From Diploptera punctata (Eukaryota; Arthropoda; Insecta; Blattodea; Blaberidae): 64,000 bases of DNA. Positions 33,520-43,076 of this stretch are shown in pieces. The DNA is taken from contig JASPKZ010003419.1 in assembly GCA_030220185.1 (NCBI GenBank), forward strand, positions 813,501 through 877,500. The letters are read 5' to 3'. The translations under genes were made by a program, and so were the position numbers. The notes under the pieces are model-generated. The model did no database searches and was not told the DNA's origin. It saw nothing but the letters and a program-made list of their open reading frames with translations. Each line of letters starts with the position of its first letter. Position 1 is the first letter of the stretch.

Positions 33520-33640
33520 AAATTTTATCACCTCATATTCTTCTTCTTTTCGAACTAGTTTCAGAAGAATTCCATCTGAAAGAGAGAGGAGATCAGTACT
33601 GTACATATTTTCTGGGGTTTACTGAAGGAAGTATCACTAT
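33520..33640 (+). repeat. PLE-like arm fragment
   Basis: tatcacctcatattcttcttctttt followed by gaactagtttcagaag and ccatctgaaag resembles an inverted PLE arm, but diverged. Confidence 0.4.
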
Positions 33641-33702
33641 GAGGTTTTAATTTAAAATTTAAAATAAAATTCTTTACAACTCACCTCAAAAAACAGTATT
33701 TT

Positions 33703-33747
33703 AATTAAACCAGTTTCAATTCCTAGGCAGTTTCATCATCAGTAATT
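33703..33747 (-). ncRNA. Hammerhead ribozyme candidate with 5 bp stem I
   Basis: On the minus strand: AATTA (33747-33743), CTGATGA (33742-33736), extra T, a 17 nt stem-loop II region containing cctagg, GAA (33717-33715), ACTGGT (33714-33709), T at the cleavage position (33708), TAATT (33707-33703) pairing perfectly with AATTA. Stem II pairing is weak in this copy. Confidence 0.55.
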
Positions 33748-33914
33748 CCACAACCAATGTGCTGTCATCCAGGATAACTGCTTCTTACTCCATCTGTTGA
33801 TGAACTGATGAATCTCTGAATCAAATAAACTTCCCTGGCACTTCCTAAATTCATTAGTTTTTCTTTCTTGTTTATTGAACAAAAAATAACTGCTTCTTAT
33901 TCCATCTGTTGGTG

Positions 33915-34350
33915 GATTGATCTTCTTCTTCTCCCTTTCAAGTATTAGGCCAAGGCCTGTTATGATCCTATAGAAAATTTTCCCTCCAGCGTTTCATAGA
34001 ACGGCTCAGTGATCTTCGTCCTCTTGGTATATAATTATAAAGAGCTTTGGGGATCCAATTTGAACTCATTCTTTCAAGATGGTGTTTCCAATTTAGTTGG
34101 TACTGTTTAATGTATTCCAAAATTGGCGTAGTCTTCAATTCTTTTAAGATATCGGTGTTCTTTTTCCAATCCCATCTGGTGTAACCCGCTGTTCTGCGCA
34201 TGAATCTCATTTCACAAGCCGTTATTCTGCTTTCAAGTTGTCTTTTTAGTGTCCATGCTTCACTACCATAGGTCAACACTGGTGTAGCCAAAGTGTTATA
34301 TAAACGTAATCTGGTGTTATTTTGTACAAGGGATGGTTTCATAACTTGAT
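33915..34350 (-). mobile_element. LINE-2W tail
   Basis: The minus strand encodes an intact tail: MKPSLVQNNTRLRLYNTLAT, PVLTYGSEAWTLKRQLESRI, RRTAGYTRWDWKKNTDILKE and PRGRRSLSRSMKRWRENFL. The 3' end is ggccttggcctaatacttg then gaa repeats. It is 5' truncated in the RT thumb. Confidence 0.85.
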
Positions 34351-34628
34351 TAATTGGTGGATTGATGAACCTCTAAATCAAATAAATTTCCATGGCACTT
34401 TCAAAATTTATTAGTTTTTCTTTCTTGTTTTTTGAAGAAGAAATAAAAAATAATGAATTTTTTTAATTCCCAGAGAATATGATTTGATTGGGAGATTCAT
34501 CAGTCCACTAACAGATGGAGTAAGCAGTAGTTCTCCTGAATGACATAACATCAGTCAACGAGATATTACTGAAGATGAAGCTGCCTAGGTTTTGAAACAG
34601 GATATGAGGCGAGGTATAAAGAATTTTA

Positions 34629-34885
34629 AGAATTAAATGAATCATGATTTCTTCTTACCTCATACTTCTATGTTTTTTTTAAACACAGCACTGCAGTATC
34701 AGCGACCATTGTCACCATCCTCAGCTGTTTTCATCAGCTGACGATGGTGACAATGGGTCGCTGATACTGCAGTGCTGTGTTTAAAAAAAACATAGAATTA
34801 TGAGGTAAGAAGAAATCACGATTCATTTAATTCTTATTAATTGAACCTCATAATGTTAAAATTCCCAAATTTAATATATAAATAT
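34629..34885. mobile_element. Palindromic ribozyme-only PLE, family d, 11 bp TSD
   Basis: AAAGAATTTTA flanks it (34618-34628; 34886-34896). The 257 bp unit is two family-d arms head to head meeting at cagctgttttcatcagctg. It has no coding. The right end carries the distal cctcataatgtta motif, the left end does not. Confidence 0.9.
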
Positions 34886-35040
34886 AAAGAATTTTATTTT
34901 AAATCTTGATTAGTTATCAGACTGCAACAAGGCATACTATTCAATGAATGAATTAGTAATTTCTTATCCTACCTCATAGTTTATGTTTTCTTAAACACGG
35001 GAACTGCAGTTTTCAAGAGGAAATCCTTCCCATTTTCAAC

Positions 35041-35715
35041 TGACATAGTAGTATTCAAATGTTGTGAAGCTCTTGATTTGTCATCAGCTTCCCAGTAATA
35101 TTCAGCAATTTGGATGGTGTTGCAACTATTTTCTGAACATCAGTGCAGAACATCAAGTGATCCTTGTTCATTATTGTATTTGTGTCCTTGCATACTATGC
35201 AGTGTGGAGAGTCTAGTAGCTTAATTCTATGTAGATGTGCTGCCAAGCAATCATGACCAGTTTCAAGATGAAATGATGCAACTGCAATTGATCTGGGGCT
35301 GTTTGGTATTGTATCTGGTTCTATTAATGTCTTCCATATCTTGGTTTCACATTGGATTTTGTTTTGTTTGGCTATATGGGATTTTATTTTCATTTTGGTG
35401 TAGAGTTGTACTGATTTGTAAGATAGGTAATTGATCTTACTCTGTTGGATGAGTGCAAGCATATCGGCCTTCTCATTACCTTCCACGCCACAATGTGCTG
35501 GAATCCATTGTAGAACAACGTTTCTGTTTAGATTTTTCAACATCCTGATGCAATTTTTGGCTTCTATTATTCTATGGTCTTGGATGGTCTGGTTGTGTCA
35601 TTATGGCTGAGCTAGAGTCAGAAAGTATTACAGCATTTTGGAAGGAATTGATATGTTGTAGGGTTGTAAGTATTGCACCGTCATGATGTGTTGTATATTT
35701 CCCAAGACAGATGTA
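35041..35715 (-). mobile_element. LINE fragment: RNase H domain and tail
   Basis: The minus strand reads VILSDSSSAIMT-like (RNase H strand) and, after a frameshift, NVVLQWIPAHCGVEGNEKAD, then FHLETGHDCLAAHLHRIKLL and CIVCKDTNTIMNKDHLMFC. This is the RNase H plus CCHC-like tail of a jockey/R1-type element; catalytic middle residues lie on the upstream piece. Confidence 0.8.
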
Positions 35716-35734
35716 AAATGAGAAGAGTTTACAC

Positions 35735-36520
35735 GTTATTCCTGACTATTTAACTCATGCCCCAAATGGGAATCAATGACGAATCACGTTTCAATGATTT
35801 CTGTTTTACAACCAATCAGAGTCGTGTTTCACGAAATATTTTTCAGTGTTATGATTACCATATTAAAGAAAACTCCTCCTTTTTAATATTCTGAACAGGT
35901 CAGACCATTATTTTGCAGTGACTGAGGGAACAGTAAAGCCGCCATATTTAAATGTTCAAAATGGCAGAAACAAGATTTGGCTGTGCTTCAAATGAAGATA
36001 TAGACGAAATACAAATTTGACAATTGTGTTTTTAAATAATGATATTACCGAGTTCTTTTTGATAATTCTGTGTTCAATAATTGTGTTTTTAAATAATGAT
36101 TTTACCGAGTTGTTTACTAAAAAATAAATTAACCTATAATTTTGGTTATAATATACAGTTTGATGTGTTTAATTTTTTCTCCACTAGGATGCATTTTTAT
36201 AATATTGCGATGATATTTCAAGTTTCCCACGCCAGATGGCAATATATAACAAACATTATATGATCTTGTTGCAGTGGATGGAGAAACGAAACATAACGTT
36301 TCTCATTTGTTTTCAAACATCGCCGTTTACATTAAATAAATAAATATTTTAAAGTAACTATATTTAAATAATGATTTGGGAGTAAATAGCTTAATTTTAT
36401 TCGTTAAATAGTCCTAACAAATGCCACTCTTGATTTCCAAATTCTCTAGATAAATTCACTCCTCACTTCATGAGTCGTGAATTTATTGATAATTTGGAAA
36501 TCACTCCTGGCATTACTTAC
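35735..36520. mobile_element. Foldback/MITE-like element, copy 2
   Basis: It is inverted relative to 5740-6190 (atttaactcatgccccaaatg, aaacgtttcaatgatttctg-like, gccactcttgatttccaaattc). It is longer than copy 1: 35895-36290 carries extra sequence, including a direct repeat of gtgttttt-aaataatgat (36027 and 36080). Confidence 0.75.
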
Positions 36521-36654
36521 ATAAATTGATTGAAAATGGAAGGGATTTCCTCTTGAAAATTGCAGTTCCCGTGTTTAAGAAAACATAAACTATGAGGTAA
36601 GATAACAAATGACTCATTCATTCATTGAATTAAGAACCTCATAATGTATTCTCC

Positions 36655-37050
36655 CATATTTAACTGTGCAGAAACACTACCTTTGACCTGTAGGTTAAAT
36701 TAAAAATATCCAGTATTTTTTTAATGAAAATAAAATTGCATTACATTTCAGATAAGGAAAATAATTTTGAAGGAAAGGAACTATAAATAAAAGATGGGGG
36801 AGGGGGGGAAAATATCACATAAACACAAATAAGCCAGTCAGCATGTAAAGTGCAACATTTATCACAAATATCATCATTATCATTATTATTATTTTACTAT
36901 TATTATTAATAATATATATGTTATATCAAAAACAATAAAAAATTTTGCAATAAAGACAAAAAACTAACCAAATATCAGTCAATTTCAGAGGAAAAATTGT
37001 CCTCCAATGAAATTCAGGCATCGTGAACTGCACTTTACATGTCCTGGATA
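36655..37050 (-). other. Probable DAAM 3' UTR / proximal downstream DNA
   Basis: About 400 bp of AT-rich sequence directly after the DAAM stop codon on the minus strand, ending at a PLE arm. It has a short TTA/TAT-rich low-complexity run near 36875-36915. No clear AATAAA was seen on the minus strand close to the stop, so the transcript end is not determined. Confidence 0.4.
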
Positions 37051-37380
37051 CTACTGCCCTCTCCTGGCATTATTGAGAACTCTCTCTCGACTGTCTTCAC
37101 GATTCAAGCTGTTCATTCTCGGTGGGGAATTGCCGTTACTCGAGAGACGAGATTTGCGACTACGTTTGAATTTTGCCATGTCTTCTCCAAACACGTCTCC
37201 AGTTCGCAGAGCGGAGATCAGATCATCAAATTCTCCTTTAGCATCTCCGCTGCTCTCCCGACGCCCGCCCGTACCTACTCCGGTAGACAGGCCGTTCGTC
37301 AGGCCATTCTTCAGGCTGTTACCAACCTTTGCCAGGATTCCATCTCGACTGTTCTTTCTTTCCATCGTCCTTTTCTTCAA
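37051..37380 (-). CDS. DAAM: DAAM formin last coding exon: DAD and C-terminus
   Basis: This terminal exon follows acceptor ttttatttcag/TTGAAG in phase 0. It encodes 109 residues and ends at TAG (37051-37053). Residues 49-75 of the exon form the Diaphanous autoregulatory domain: GEFDDLISALRTGDVFGEDM followed by a basic cluster KFKRSRKSR. The DAD binds the N-terminal inhibitory domain and keeps the formin closed until Rho or Dishevelled input. Human DAAM1 has GEFDDLVSALRSGEVF. The Gly/Ser/Arg-rich stretches on either side are poorly conserved. I could not place a polyadenylation signal with confidence; a PLE arm lies 400 bp downstream. Confidence 0.96.
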   Translation of the reverse strand: MKKRTMERKNSRDGILAKVGNSLKNGLTNGLSTGVGTGGRRESSGDAKGEFDDLISALRTGDVFGEDMAKFKRSRKSRLSSNGNSPPRMNSLNREDSRERVLNNARRGQ

Positions 37381-37739
37381 CTGAAATAAAAATACAGTAT
37401 AGTCAATCTTATGCTGAAATTTTGAAAATTTTTTTGAAACTTGTGATTCTTCATATGTAAACTTCCTGAATTTTATATTTTCTTCTTTTGTTTTTTAAGT
37501 GTGCTATTACTGATATATTTTTTTGTCTTTTGAAATGTTTCTTTTTAAGTACATCATGGCTTCAACTAATTTTCTTCTAATTAATGTAGTAACAGAGAAG
37601 GGTTTGAAGGAAGCATGATACAAAGAAAATGAATAAATTAAAAAGTCAAAAAGTAATCAATGAAAGCACATTAAAAAAAGAAAAAAAGAAGAAAATATTA
37701 AATTCAGGAAGTTTAATAAAATTAAAATAAGTTCTACAT

Positions 37740-38045
37740 CATCTCACATCATACACTCTGTGTTCTTCATAGCACAGGACCACAGTTGTTCCTGTCTTCA
37801 GCCATATTTTCAACTGTTGAATTTTTGCCTTCACTATCGTCTTCTAAACTGCCATCTAGTGTTGATTTGATGAACTTTGAGATTAAATCTTGTTTGCCAG
37901 AAATTTCAAAATTCATGTATCTAAATTTGTTCCGAATGTATATATTTTCCCAAACTGTTAATTCAAAAGACTTTGCCATATGTTTCAAAAGTTTAGTTTC
38001 TTTTTCAATTTTATGATCCTCTAGCAAACTATCAGCTGAAATAAT
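37740..38045 (-). mobile_element. PLE C-terminal fragment in a DAAM intron
   Basis: The minus strand encodes LLEDHKIEKETKLLKHMAKS, FELTVWENIYIRN and MNFEISGKQDLISKFIKSTL then DGSLEDDSEGKN. It ends in an arm (ggctgaagacaggaacaac, cagaggatgtg-type). The CTGAAGA core is present but the stem II is not convincing. Confidence 0.75.
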
Positions 38046-38305
38046 TCAGGAAGTTACATATCATCCTAAGAAGGAACACTAGTTTCAAAACAAAATTTAA
38101 TTAAGTAAATGGCTTCAAAATACATTTACCACAGTGCTGGATAAAAACTGGTTTAAACGTTAATAAAGTTAGAGTAGAATGTGTTGCTATGACAACACAG
38201 ACCCACAATTCTCAGTTACTGAACTGTCAGAAGATCTGTTGACTGAAGGTTAGATTTCCTCAGACAAAAAGTGTGTGATAGCAGAATGTTTTATAAAGCA
38301 CAAAC

Positions 38306-38476
38306 CTCTGCCTCCTGCACGGCTCGCTTCTCTTCTTCCTCCCTACGTCTCTTCATGTTCTCATTGTCCTGCCGAGCCTCGTTGAACGCTGTCAGAAAAG
38401 CATCAAAGATTCCAAAGAAATCATCAGGTTGAATCGTAGAGTTATCTTCTCCAAACAATCTCACCGCTCGATCAAA
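38306..38476 (-). CDS. DAAM: DAAM formin exon: FH2 post and basic/acidic tail helix
   Basis: This 171 bp exon is phase 0 at both ends (acceptor gttggcag/TTTGAT, donor GCAGAG/GTTTGT). The 57 residues start [20 protein letters not shown] and continue [20 protein letters not shown], then a charged helix rich in Arg and Glu. Human DAAM1 has IQPDEFFGIFDQFL and an equivalent KKKEEEERR helix. This closes the FH2 domain and begins the extended helix that leads to the DAD. The GTTTGT donor is non-optimal. The flanking intron contains trinucleotide repeats and a LINE tail. Confidence 0.95.
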
Positions 38477-38499
38477 CTGCCAACATAATCACATTATAT

Positions 38500-38568
38500 T
38501 TCCCCAATAATATGAATAATAATAACAATAAAATAATAATAATATTAATAACAATAATAGTAATAGCA

Positions 38569-38610
<42 letters not shown>

Positions 38611-38693
38611 CAATAATAATAATAATAAATTAATGAGTCATTTTAACATCTTACCTCATATTTCATGTTTTATCAAACATGTTTGATACCAGA

Positions 38694-38789
<96 letters not shown>

Positions 38790-38840
38790 TAATAATAATA
38801 ACAATAATAGTAATAGCAATAATAATAATAATAATAATAT
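38500..38840. repeat. (AAT)n low-complexity block with PLE arm relic
   Basis: Long AAT/ATA trinucleotide tracts at 38515-38630 and 38695-38840. The stretch between, 38625-38690, has aatgagtcattttaacatc and ttacctcatatttcatg, a left PLE arm. Confidence 0.9.
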
Positions 38841-38844
38841 TAAG

Positions 38845-39112
38845 GAGCTGGACATCATAGACATTATAGAAAAGAAAAAATGACAGTGGTATGGTGGCCA
38901 TGTCAAAAGAATACCAGAGCAAAGATTGCCTAAAATAGTTATGGAATGGATCCCAATGGAAAGGAGGAAGAGAGGAAGACCGAAAAAACTTGGATAGAAG
39001 GGGTACAAGCAGCTATGAAAATCAGAGGATTGGCGGAAGATCAATGGATGGACAGAAAAGAATAGCGTTTGGTTTCCGGAAGACGGCAGCAGCTGCCATG
39101 ATACCAGATGAA
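38845..39112 (+). mobile_element. LINE tail with (AAT)n end
   Basis: The frame reads QWYGGHVKRIPEQRLPKIVM, EWIPMERRKRGRPKK and VQAAMKIRGLAEDQWMDRKE, a non-LTR C-terminal tail, followed by atgccagatgaa-like sequence and the AAT repeat at 39110-39200, which serves as the tail. Confidence 0.75.
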
Positions 39113-39202
39113 TAATAATAATAATAATAGCAACGATGATAATAATAATGGCAATAATAATAATAATAACAATAATATCGACAATGATAACAATAATAAG
39201 TC

Positions 39203-39485
39203 CTTCGTGGAGAACTTGCTCCTTGTATTTTTCCATCCTAAAAAAATCCATCAACCTCGGCCAAATACCGAGGTAAGGATGATTAACATAAAAAACCCAT
39301 TAAACTTAATTGTATATGAGATTAATATTAATGGAACAATTTTTTATAAGAATAAAACAATTATTTCATCTTAATCCTTCTGTAACTCTAAAAAATCATC
39401 AATGGAGGTGTTCTGCTCCTCTCTTTATGAACCCGTGACCTTCAGAACCAGAGGAAAGTAACATAACCACCAAACTTATGGTGAC
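39203..39485 (-). mobile_element. SINE-C copy split by an insertion
   Basis: tggagaacttgctcc ... aaaaatccatc is SINE-C; it resumes at about 39428 with acccgtgaccttcagaacc. The 160 bp between (39268-39427) is unrelated AT-rich DNA. Confidence 0.65.
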
Positions 39486-39539
39486 ATGCATGACTTATTA
39501 GAAAGATTGAGAACCACTGTACCACTTGATGTCTCTTAC

Positions 39540-39732
39540 CCTGGTCTTCATGTCCTGGAACAGGTCCTCAAGTTCAGAGAATCTACACGTGGCAGAGGAC
39601 AGGAACTCCTTCATGACGGGCAGGAACCTGTCACCCACAGCTACCGGCTGTGAGCGGTGGAACTCTATCTCACGTTCTACTTCCTTCAGACCGTTACGTA
39701 ACATCCCCATGTCTTTCTCCAGCTCTCCCATA
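39540..39732 (-). CDS. DAAM: DAAM formin exon: FH2 C-terminal helices (post domain)
   Basis: This 193 bp exon completes an Asn codon after acceptor tgttttcag/TATGGG, runs 64 codons and ends in phase 0 at ACCAGG/GTAAGA. The peptide includes MGELEKDMGMLRNGLKEVER, EFHRSQPVAVGDRFLPVMKE and SATCRFSELEDLFQDMKTR. It corresponds to the FH2 helices that link the knob to the post in the antiparallel dimer; human DAAM1 has SGLKAVETELEYQKSQP followed by GDKFVSVVSQF. The intron towards the previous exon holds SINEs and many PLE pieces. Confidence 0.95.
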
Positions 39733-39849
39733 CTGAAAACAACATGCACAATCTTATTTTGTTGACACATATTAGTTTTATTCGTATTTTATCTTGAAAT
39801 AATTGTCATAATCTCAACTTCATTGTGACCAGATTTATTTTATTCTATG

Positions 39850-40165
39850 TTTTGTTAGTGTCAGCTGTCGTGTGCCACAAACAAGATGCTATGAAACATG
39901 TCCTGGTTTCAGTCCCCATCAAGCAAACAATTATCTCACGGAATTTCAACCAGCGCCCACCCAGCATCATCAGGCTACAATAAGTAGCAGCTCCAAGTTG
40001 AGAAGACCAGCTATAACGGGGGGGGGGGGACCCGACATGCTGACCACATGTCACCCCTATACTGGCTGGATGATCATCTACCTCTGTAATTAACTCACGC
40101 GGATGTGAGGCCAGCAGCCAGCTGTAGGCCAAGGGCCTTAAAGGCTTGTCGTGCCATGGAATTTG
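39850..40165 (+). mobile_element. SINE-D copy
   Basis: tctcacggaatttcaacc, gcgcccacccagcatcat, a run of eleven G at 40019-40029, cccgacatgctgaccacatg and ggccttaaaggcttgtcg. It lies within a DAAM intron. Confidence 0.75.
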
Positions 40166-40261
40166 TTGTTAGTGTTAGCTAATATTATAGCACTTTCATG
40201 TTGTGCATTTTTTAATCTATATTTTAATAACCTTTAAAACTGTAATAAGTGTGTAAAATGT

Positions 40262-40605
40262 TCTTCTTCTTCTTCTTCTTCCTTCCAAGTATTAGGCCGA
40301 GGCCTGTTACGATCCTATAGAAAATTTTCCCTTATGGGAAATTCTCGTATAAGACTTGAAAGCATAATAATAGTCCCTTCGATTGGTTGCTGGCCAAAGG
40401 AAGGCAAGACCAGTGATGGGGCTGCCATCTTATAGCCTCTGGTCAGGCTTTTCTGGAGAAGAAAAGAAATTAAAGGAAAGAAGAAATGGAAAAAAGGAAG
40501 GACTCCCTAGCCCTCGGATGCCCTAATAGCGTCGGGGTCGAAAAAACAAGAGTTAACCAAGAGAGGTTAGATAGTAAAGTTAAAAGAGTGCAAAACACAA
40601 GTAAG
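40262..40605 (-). mobile_element. SINE-like element sharing the LINE-2W 3' end (second copy)
   Basis: This is the inverse of 26283-26640: (TTC)n, ccaagtattaggccgaggcc, gttacgatcctatagaaaat, then ttggttgctggccaaagg, cttatagcctctggtcagg, cctagccctcggatgccc and gttaaccaagagaggtta. Confidence 0.75.
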
Positions 40606-40699
40606 TGGAAGAAATGTTTTGCACAGCTTGGGCACCTTGTGGTCGCCATCCACATATCCCCTAGATGAGGACCCCTCAGGGGTGTTATATTATTTTATT

Positions 40700-41190
40700 A
40701 TTCACTCTTGAGTAATACTAAGAAATTGGGGCAGGAAGTAAACATAAAAAAAATATAATATGATCACACATTCAAATACATTATATAATGGAAATGGGCA
40801 GTTAATGACAAATGAGGGAAGTTTTGAGGAAGTGGCTGAATTCAAATATCTATGAACAGTAATCACAAACAGGAATGAGATGCACAAAGAAATTAAACAT
40901 AGGCTCAATTCTGGGAATGCGTGCTATTATGCATTAAAAGGGCTCTTTTCGTCCCTATTTCTCTAAAAGAAAAACATTAAACTGAAAATATATAAAACTT
41001 TTAATCTGCCAGTTAGTTATATTATATGGATTCAAAATATGTACTCTTTCTTTAATAGAGGAGAATATATTACGAGTATTTGAGAATAAAGTTCTTAGGA
41101 AAATTTTTGGACCAAAGAGAGATGAAAAGACAGGTAAATGGAGAAGACTACATAACAGTGAGCTACATGGTCTTTATAGGAAACCTGAAA
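40700..41190 (+). mobile_element. LINE-1W family copy, truncated at its 3' side
   Basis: It contains caaatgagggaagttttgagg, gaatgagatgcacaaag, attacgagtatttgagaataaag and ttggaccaaagagagatgaa up to ggtctttataggaaacc, then stops abruptly and continues into PLE sequence (ctgaaattcccagg). The usual GTAAG end is missing. Confidence 0.8.
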
Positions 41191-41525
41191 TTCCCAGGAA
41201 GTTGATTTGGAGTTTCATCAGTCTACCATCAGATGGAGTAGCAAGCAGTGTGCCGGACAACATGCACAACATTGGTTATGTAACTATTCAAGATGCAACC
41301 ACTAAGGTTACAAAACAGGATATGAGATGAAATGAAAATTATATTATTTTAAATTTTAAATTAAACGTCATACTTCATACAATAGTTCAATAGGCGTACA
41401 GGATTGCCAACTGTCAAATCAACAGTCAGATGCTAGTTGAAAATGAATGAAACAACTCTTTGAAACTGGTCCTGAAATTACTAAATATGAGGTGAAGTTG
41501 AAATCTAATTAATTTAGTGATAGTC
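41190..41525 (+). mobile_element. PLE tail fragments
   Basis: EIPRKLIWSFISLPSDGVA (with stops) is the PLE C-terminal peptide. It is followed by arms gcaaccactaaggttac, tatgagatgaaatg and, at 41425-41500, gttgaaaatgaatgaaac, ctgaaattactaaatatgagg. Confidence 0.6.
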
Positions 41526-41529
41526 AAAT

Positions 41530-42003
41530 AAATCCTCATAATTTTGTTTAGTTGTTTCTTGACTCACCTCATATACGTCTTAACTCCCTCACAGATCTAG
41601 ATTTCATCACTGTATTTGTGACATTTTCAATGTTGGTCACGTTCACAAGTATGAGGTGAGTCAAGAAACAACTCAACAAATTCAAATAAACCTCATAGTT
41701 ATTAAAATTCAAATGAATTCTATGAGGTGAGTTGTTTAAACAATATGTTCTCCGATGAATTTTAATGATTATACCTCATAATGTTTACTTCCCAACATAA
41801 TTAAATATAAACCTCATAGTGTTATTTCCTACCTACATAACTTAATAAAACCTCATAATTTGAAAATGCAACAGGAAGTAACATGAGGTTTTACTTAATA
41901 ATAAGTTTAGAATTCCTAAAATATGTAAGTTTAGTCTTTTTAATTCTTACCTCACATCAATATGAGGTAAGAATTAAACAGACCAAACTTATTATTAAAC
42001 CTC
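41530..42003. mobile_element. Cluster of short palindromic PLE units
   Basis: (1) 41560-41700: arms gttgtttcttgactcacctc and gaggtgagtcaagaaacaac around a T3/A8 ribozyme on the minus strand. (2) 41690-41815: a unit with tatgaggtgagttgtttaaac and cctcataatgtttacttcc. (3) 41880-42000: a ribozyme-free palindrome, ttcttacctcacatc/aatatgaggtaagaat with agtttagtct/agaccaaact arms. Confidence 0.75.
41589..41635 (-). ncRNA. Hammerhead-like core with T3/A8 pair, ATCTAGAT stem III
   Basis: On the minus strand: CA, TTGAAAA (41630-41624), extra T, stem II GTCAC/GTGAT, GAA, palindrome ATCTAGAT (41602-41595), cleavage base C (41594), then TGT pairing with ACA. All core positions match the consensus except C3 to T and G8 to A. 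Confidence 0.5.
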
Positions 42004-42103
42004 AATGTATATATTTTATTTTAACAGGGAAAAAAAACACTATGAGGTTTAATTTAATAATTACATTAATGTTTTTATTACCTCACCTCATATCCTTTTT
42101 CTT

Positions 42104-42142
42104 CTAGACTGCAGTTTCAGAGCTTATCTCCATCATCAGTAG
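42104..42142 (-). ncRNA. Hammerhead ribozyme candidate (left arm)
   Basis: CTA-CTGATGA (42139-42133), extra T, stem II GGAG/CTCT, GAA, ACTGCAGT, C, TAG. It is the mirror of the copy at 42507-42545 with one G-T wobble in stem II. Confidence 0.65.
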
Positions 42143-42506
42143 CCTCTTGTCAACCGGTGTTATGTTGTTTCTTGGTGGTTTTCTTCTTCCTTCTATTGGT
42201 GGACCGATGAACCTCTGGATCAAGTCAAAATTTGCAGGATTTTCGAAATTCATAAGTTTATCTTTCTTGTTTTTTTCAGATGTGGACTTTTTTCCAGATC
42301 GTGAGTTCTTTCTGTTTAACTGTGTGTTTGATTAGGCTAGTTTTTGTATCGATTAAATGTTTTCCGGACCAAGCATGGACTAGTCCACTTCACCCAAAAA
42401 AACAAGAAAGATAAACTCACGAATTTCGAAACTCCCGCATATTTTGACTTGATCCAGAGGAAGAAGATAACTGCCAAGAAATGACATAACACCAGTTGAC
42501 AAGAGG

Positions 42507-42545
42507 CTACTGATGATGGAGATAAGCTCCGAAACTGCAGTCTAG
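42507..42545 (+). ncRNA. Hammerhead ribozyme candidate (right arm), ACTGCAGT stem III
   Basis: CTA (42507-42509), CTGATGA (42510-42516), extra T, stem II GGAG/CTCC with loop ATAAG, GAA (42531-42533), palindrome ACTGCAGT (42534-42541), cleavage base C (42542), TAG (42543-42545) pairing with CTA. All invariant core bases are present. The palindromic stem III would favour a dimeric fold. Confidence 0.7.
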
Positions 42546-42766
42546 AAGAAAAAGGATATGAGGTGAGGTAATAAAAACACTAATTTAATTCTTAAATCTC
42601 AATCTGTTATTTTATCACTTATTATGACATACAACAACATGGATCAACTTTAATTTTGTTGAGTTGTTTCTTGACTCATCTGATATTTCTTAACTCCCTC
42701 GCAGATCCAGATTTCGTCACTGTATTTATGACATTCTCAATGCTTATATTTGAAGAGAAAAATTTT

Positions 42767-42840
42767 CGCCTAGACCGGGACTCGAACCCGGGACCCTTGG
42801 CTTTCTGGGCCAAGTGCTCTACCAACTGAGCTACCGAGGC
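42767..42840 (-). tRNA. tRNA-like gene in palindrome arm (pseudo, AGA loop)
   Basis: A 74 nt cloverleaf can be drawn: acceptor GCCTCGG/TCTAGGC with one mismatch, D stem GCTC/GAGC, anticodon stem TTGGC/GCCAA with loop CCAGAAA, T arm CCGGG/CCCGG with TTCGAGT. A and B boxes are intact and a T run follows. The loop lacks U33, and an AGA (Ser) anticodon would need a long variable arm, which is absent. It is probably a promoter-bearing relic, not a working tRNA. Confidence 0.5.
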
Positions 42841-43002
42841 GAGTTACGATCTAGACTGGCTATAAAGTAGTGTTAAATTCCCAATAAATGTCTTCTTAAC
42901 TAAGAAGCCGCCATTTGCAAAGATAAAGCTATGGTTTCAAGCATTTGGCGCGAGGGAATTACCACGTACATAAGAGAAAAAATTGCGTCTAGATCGTAAC
43001 TC

Positions 43003-43076
43003 GCCTCGGTAGCTCAGTTGGTAGAGCACTTGGCCCAGAAAGCCAAGGGTCCCGGGTTCGAGTCCCGGTCTAGGCG
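43003..43076 (+). tRNA. tRNA-like gene in palindrome arm (pseudo, AGA loop)
   Basis: Identical to the minus-strand copy at 42767-42840, diverging from it. It is followed at once by gaaaattttt, a Pol III-type terminator. The identity of the two copies suggests recent formation or gene conversion of the arms. Confidence 0.5.

Larger units (their letters stand above)
33645..34617. mobile_element. PLE with inverted arms, LINE-2W nested inside
   Basis: The left arm (33645-33780, minus) includes the ribozyme at 33703-33747; the right arm ends at about 34610 (attactgaagatgaagctgcc, ttttgaaacaggatatgagg). The left half's coding remnant is duplicated (ctccatctgttgrtg at 33785 and 33900). The LINE-2W tail at 33915-34350 splits it. 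Confidence 0.7.
34945..36655. mobile_element. PLE arms bracketing a LINE RNase H fragment and a foldback element
   Basis: The left arm at 34955-35047 (acctcatagtttatg, aacacgggaactgcag, gaggaaatccttccc) and the right arm at 36525-36650 (gaaaatggaagggatttcctc, gcagttcccgtgtttaag, tatgaggtaagat) are inverted. Between them lie an RNase H fragment and a 780 bp foldback copy. Confidence 0.75.
42005..42600. mobile_element. PLE with inverted arms and ribozymes on both
   Basis: The arms 42070-42160 (minus) and 42490-42575 (plus) mirror each other (ctcacctcatatcctttttc/gaaaaaggatatgaggtgag). Inside are PLE tail peptides on both strands (NFEIPAYFDLIQR; LMNFENPANFDLIQRFIG-like). The outer sequence is tatgaggtttaatttaat. 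Confidence 0.8.

Noticed and set aside
37740..37830. Hammerhead at ggctgaagacaggaacaac (minus)
   Set aside because: CTGAAGA is present, but I found no convincing stem II or GAA box at the right distance.
38656..39254. Long open frame rich in Leu and Tyr
   Set aside because: It is produced by (AAT)n repeats on the minus strand.
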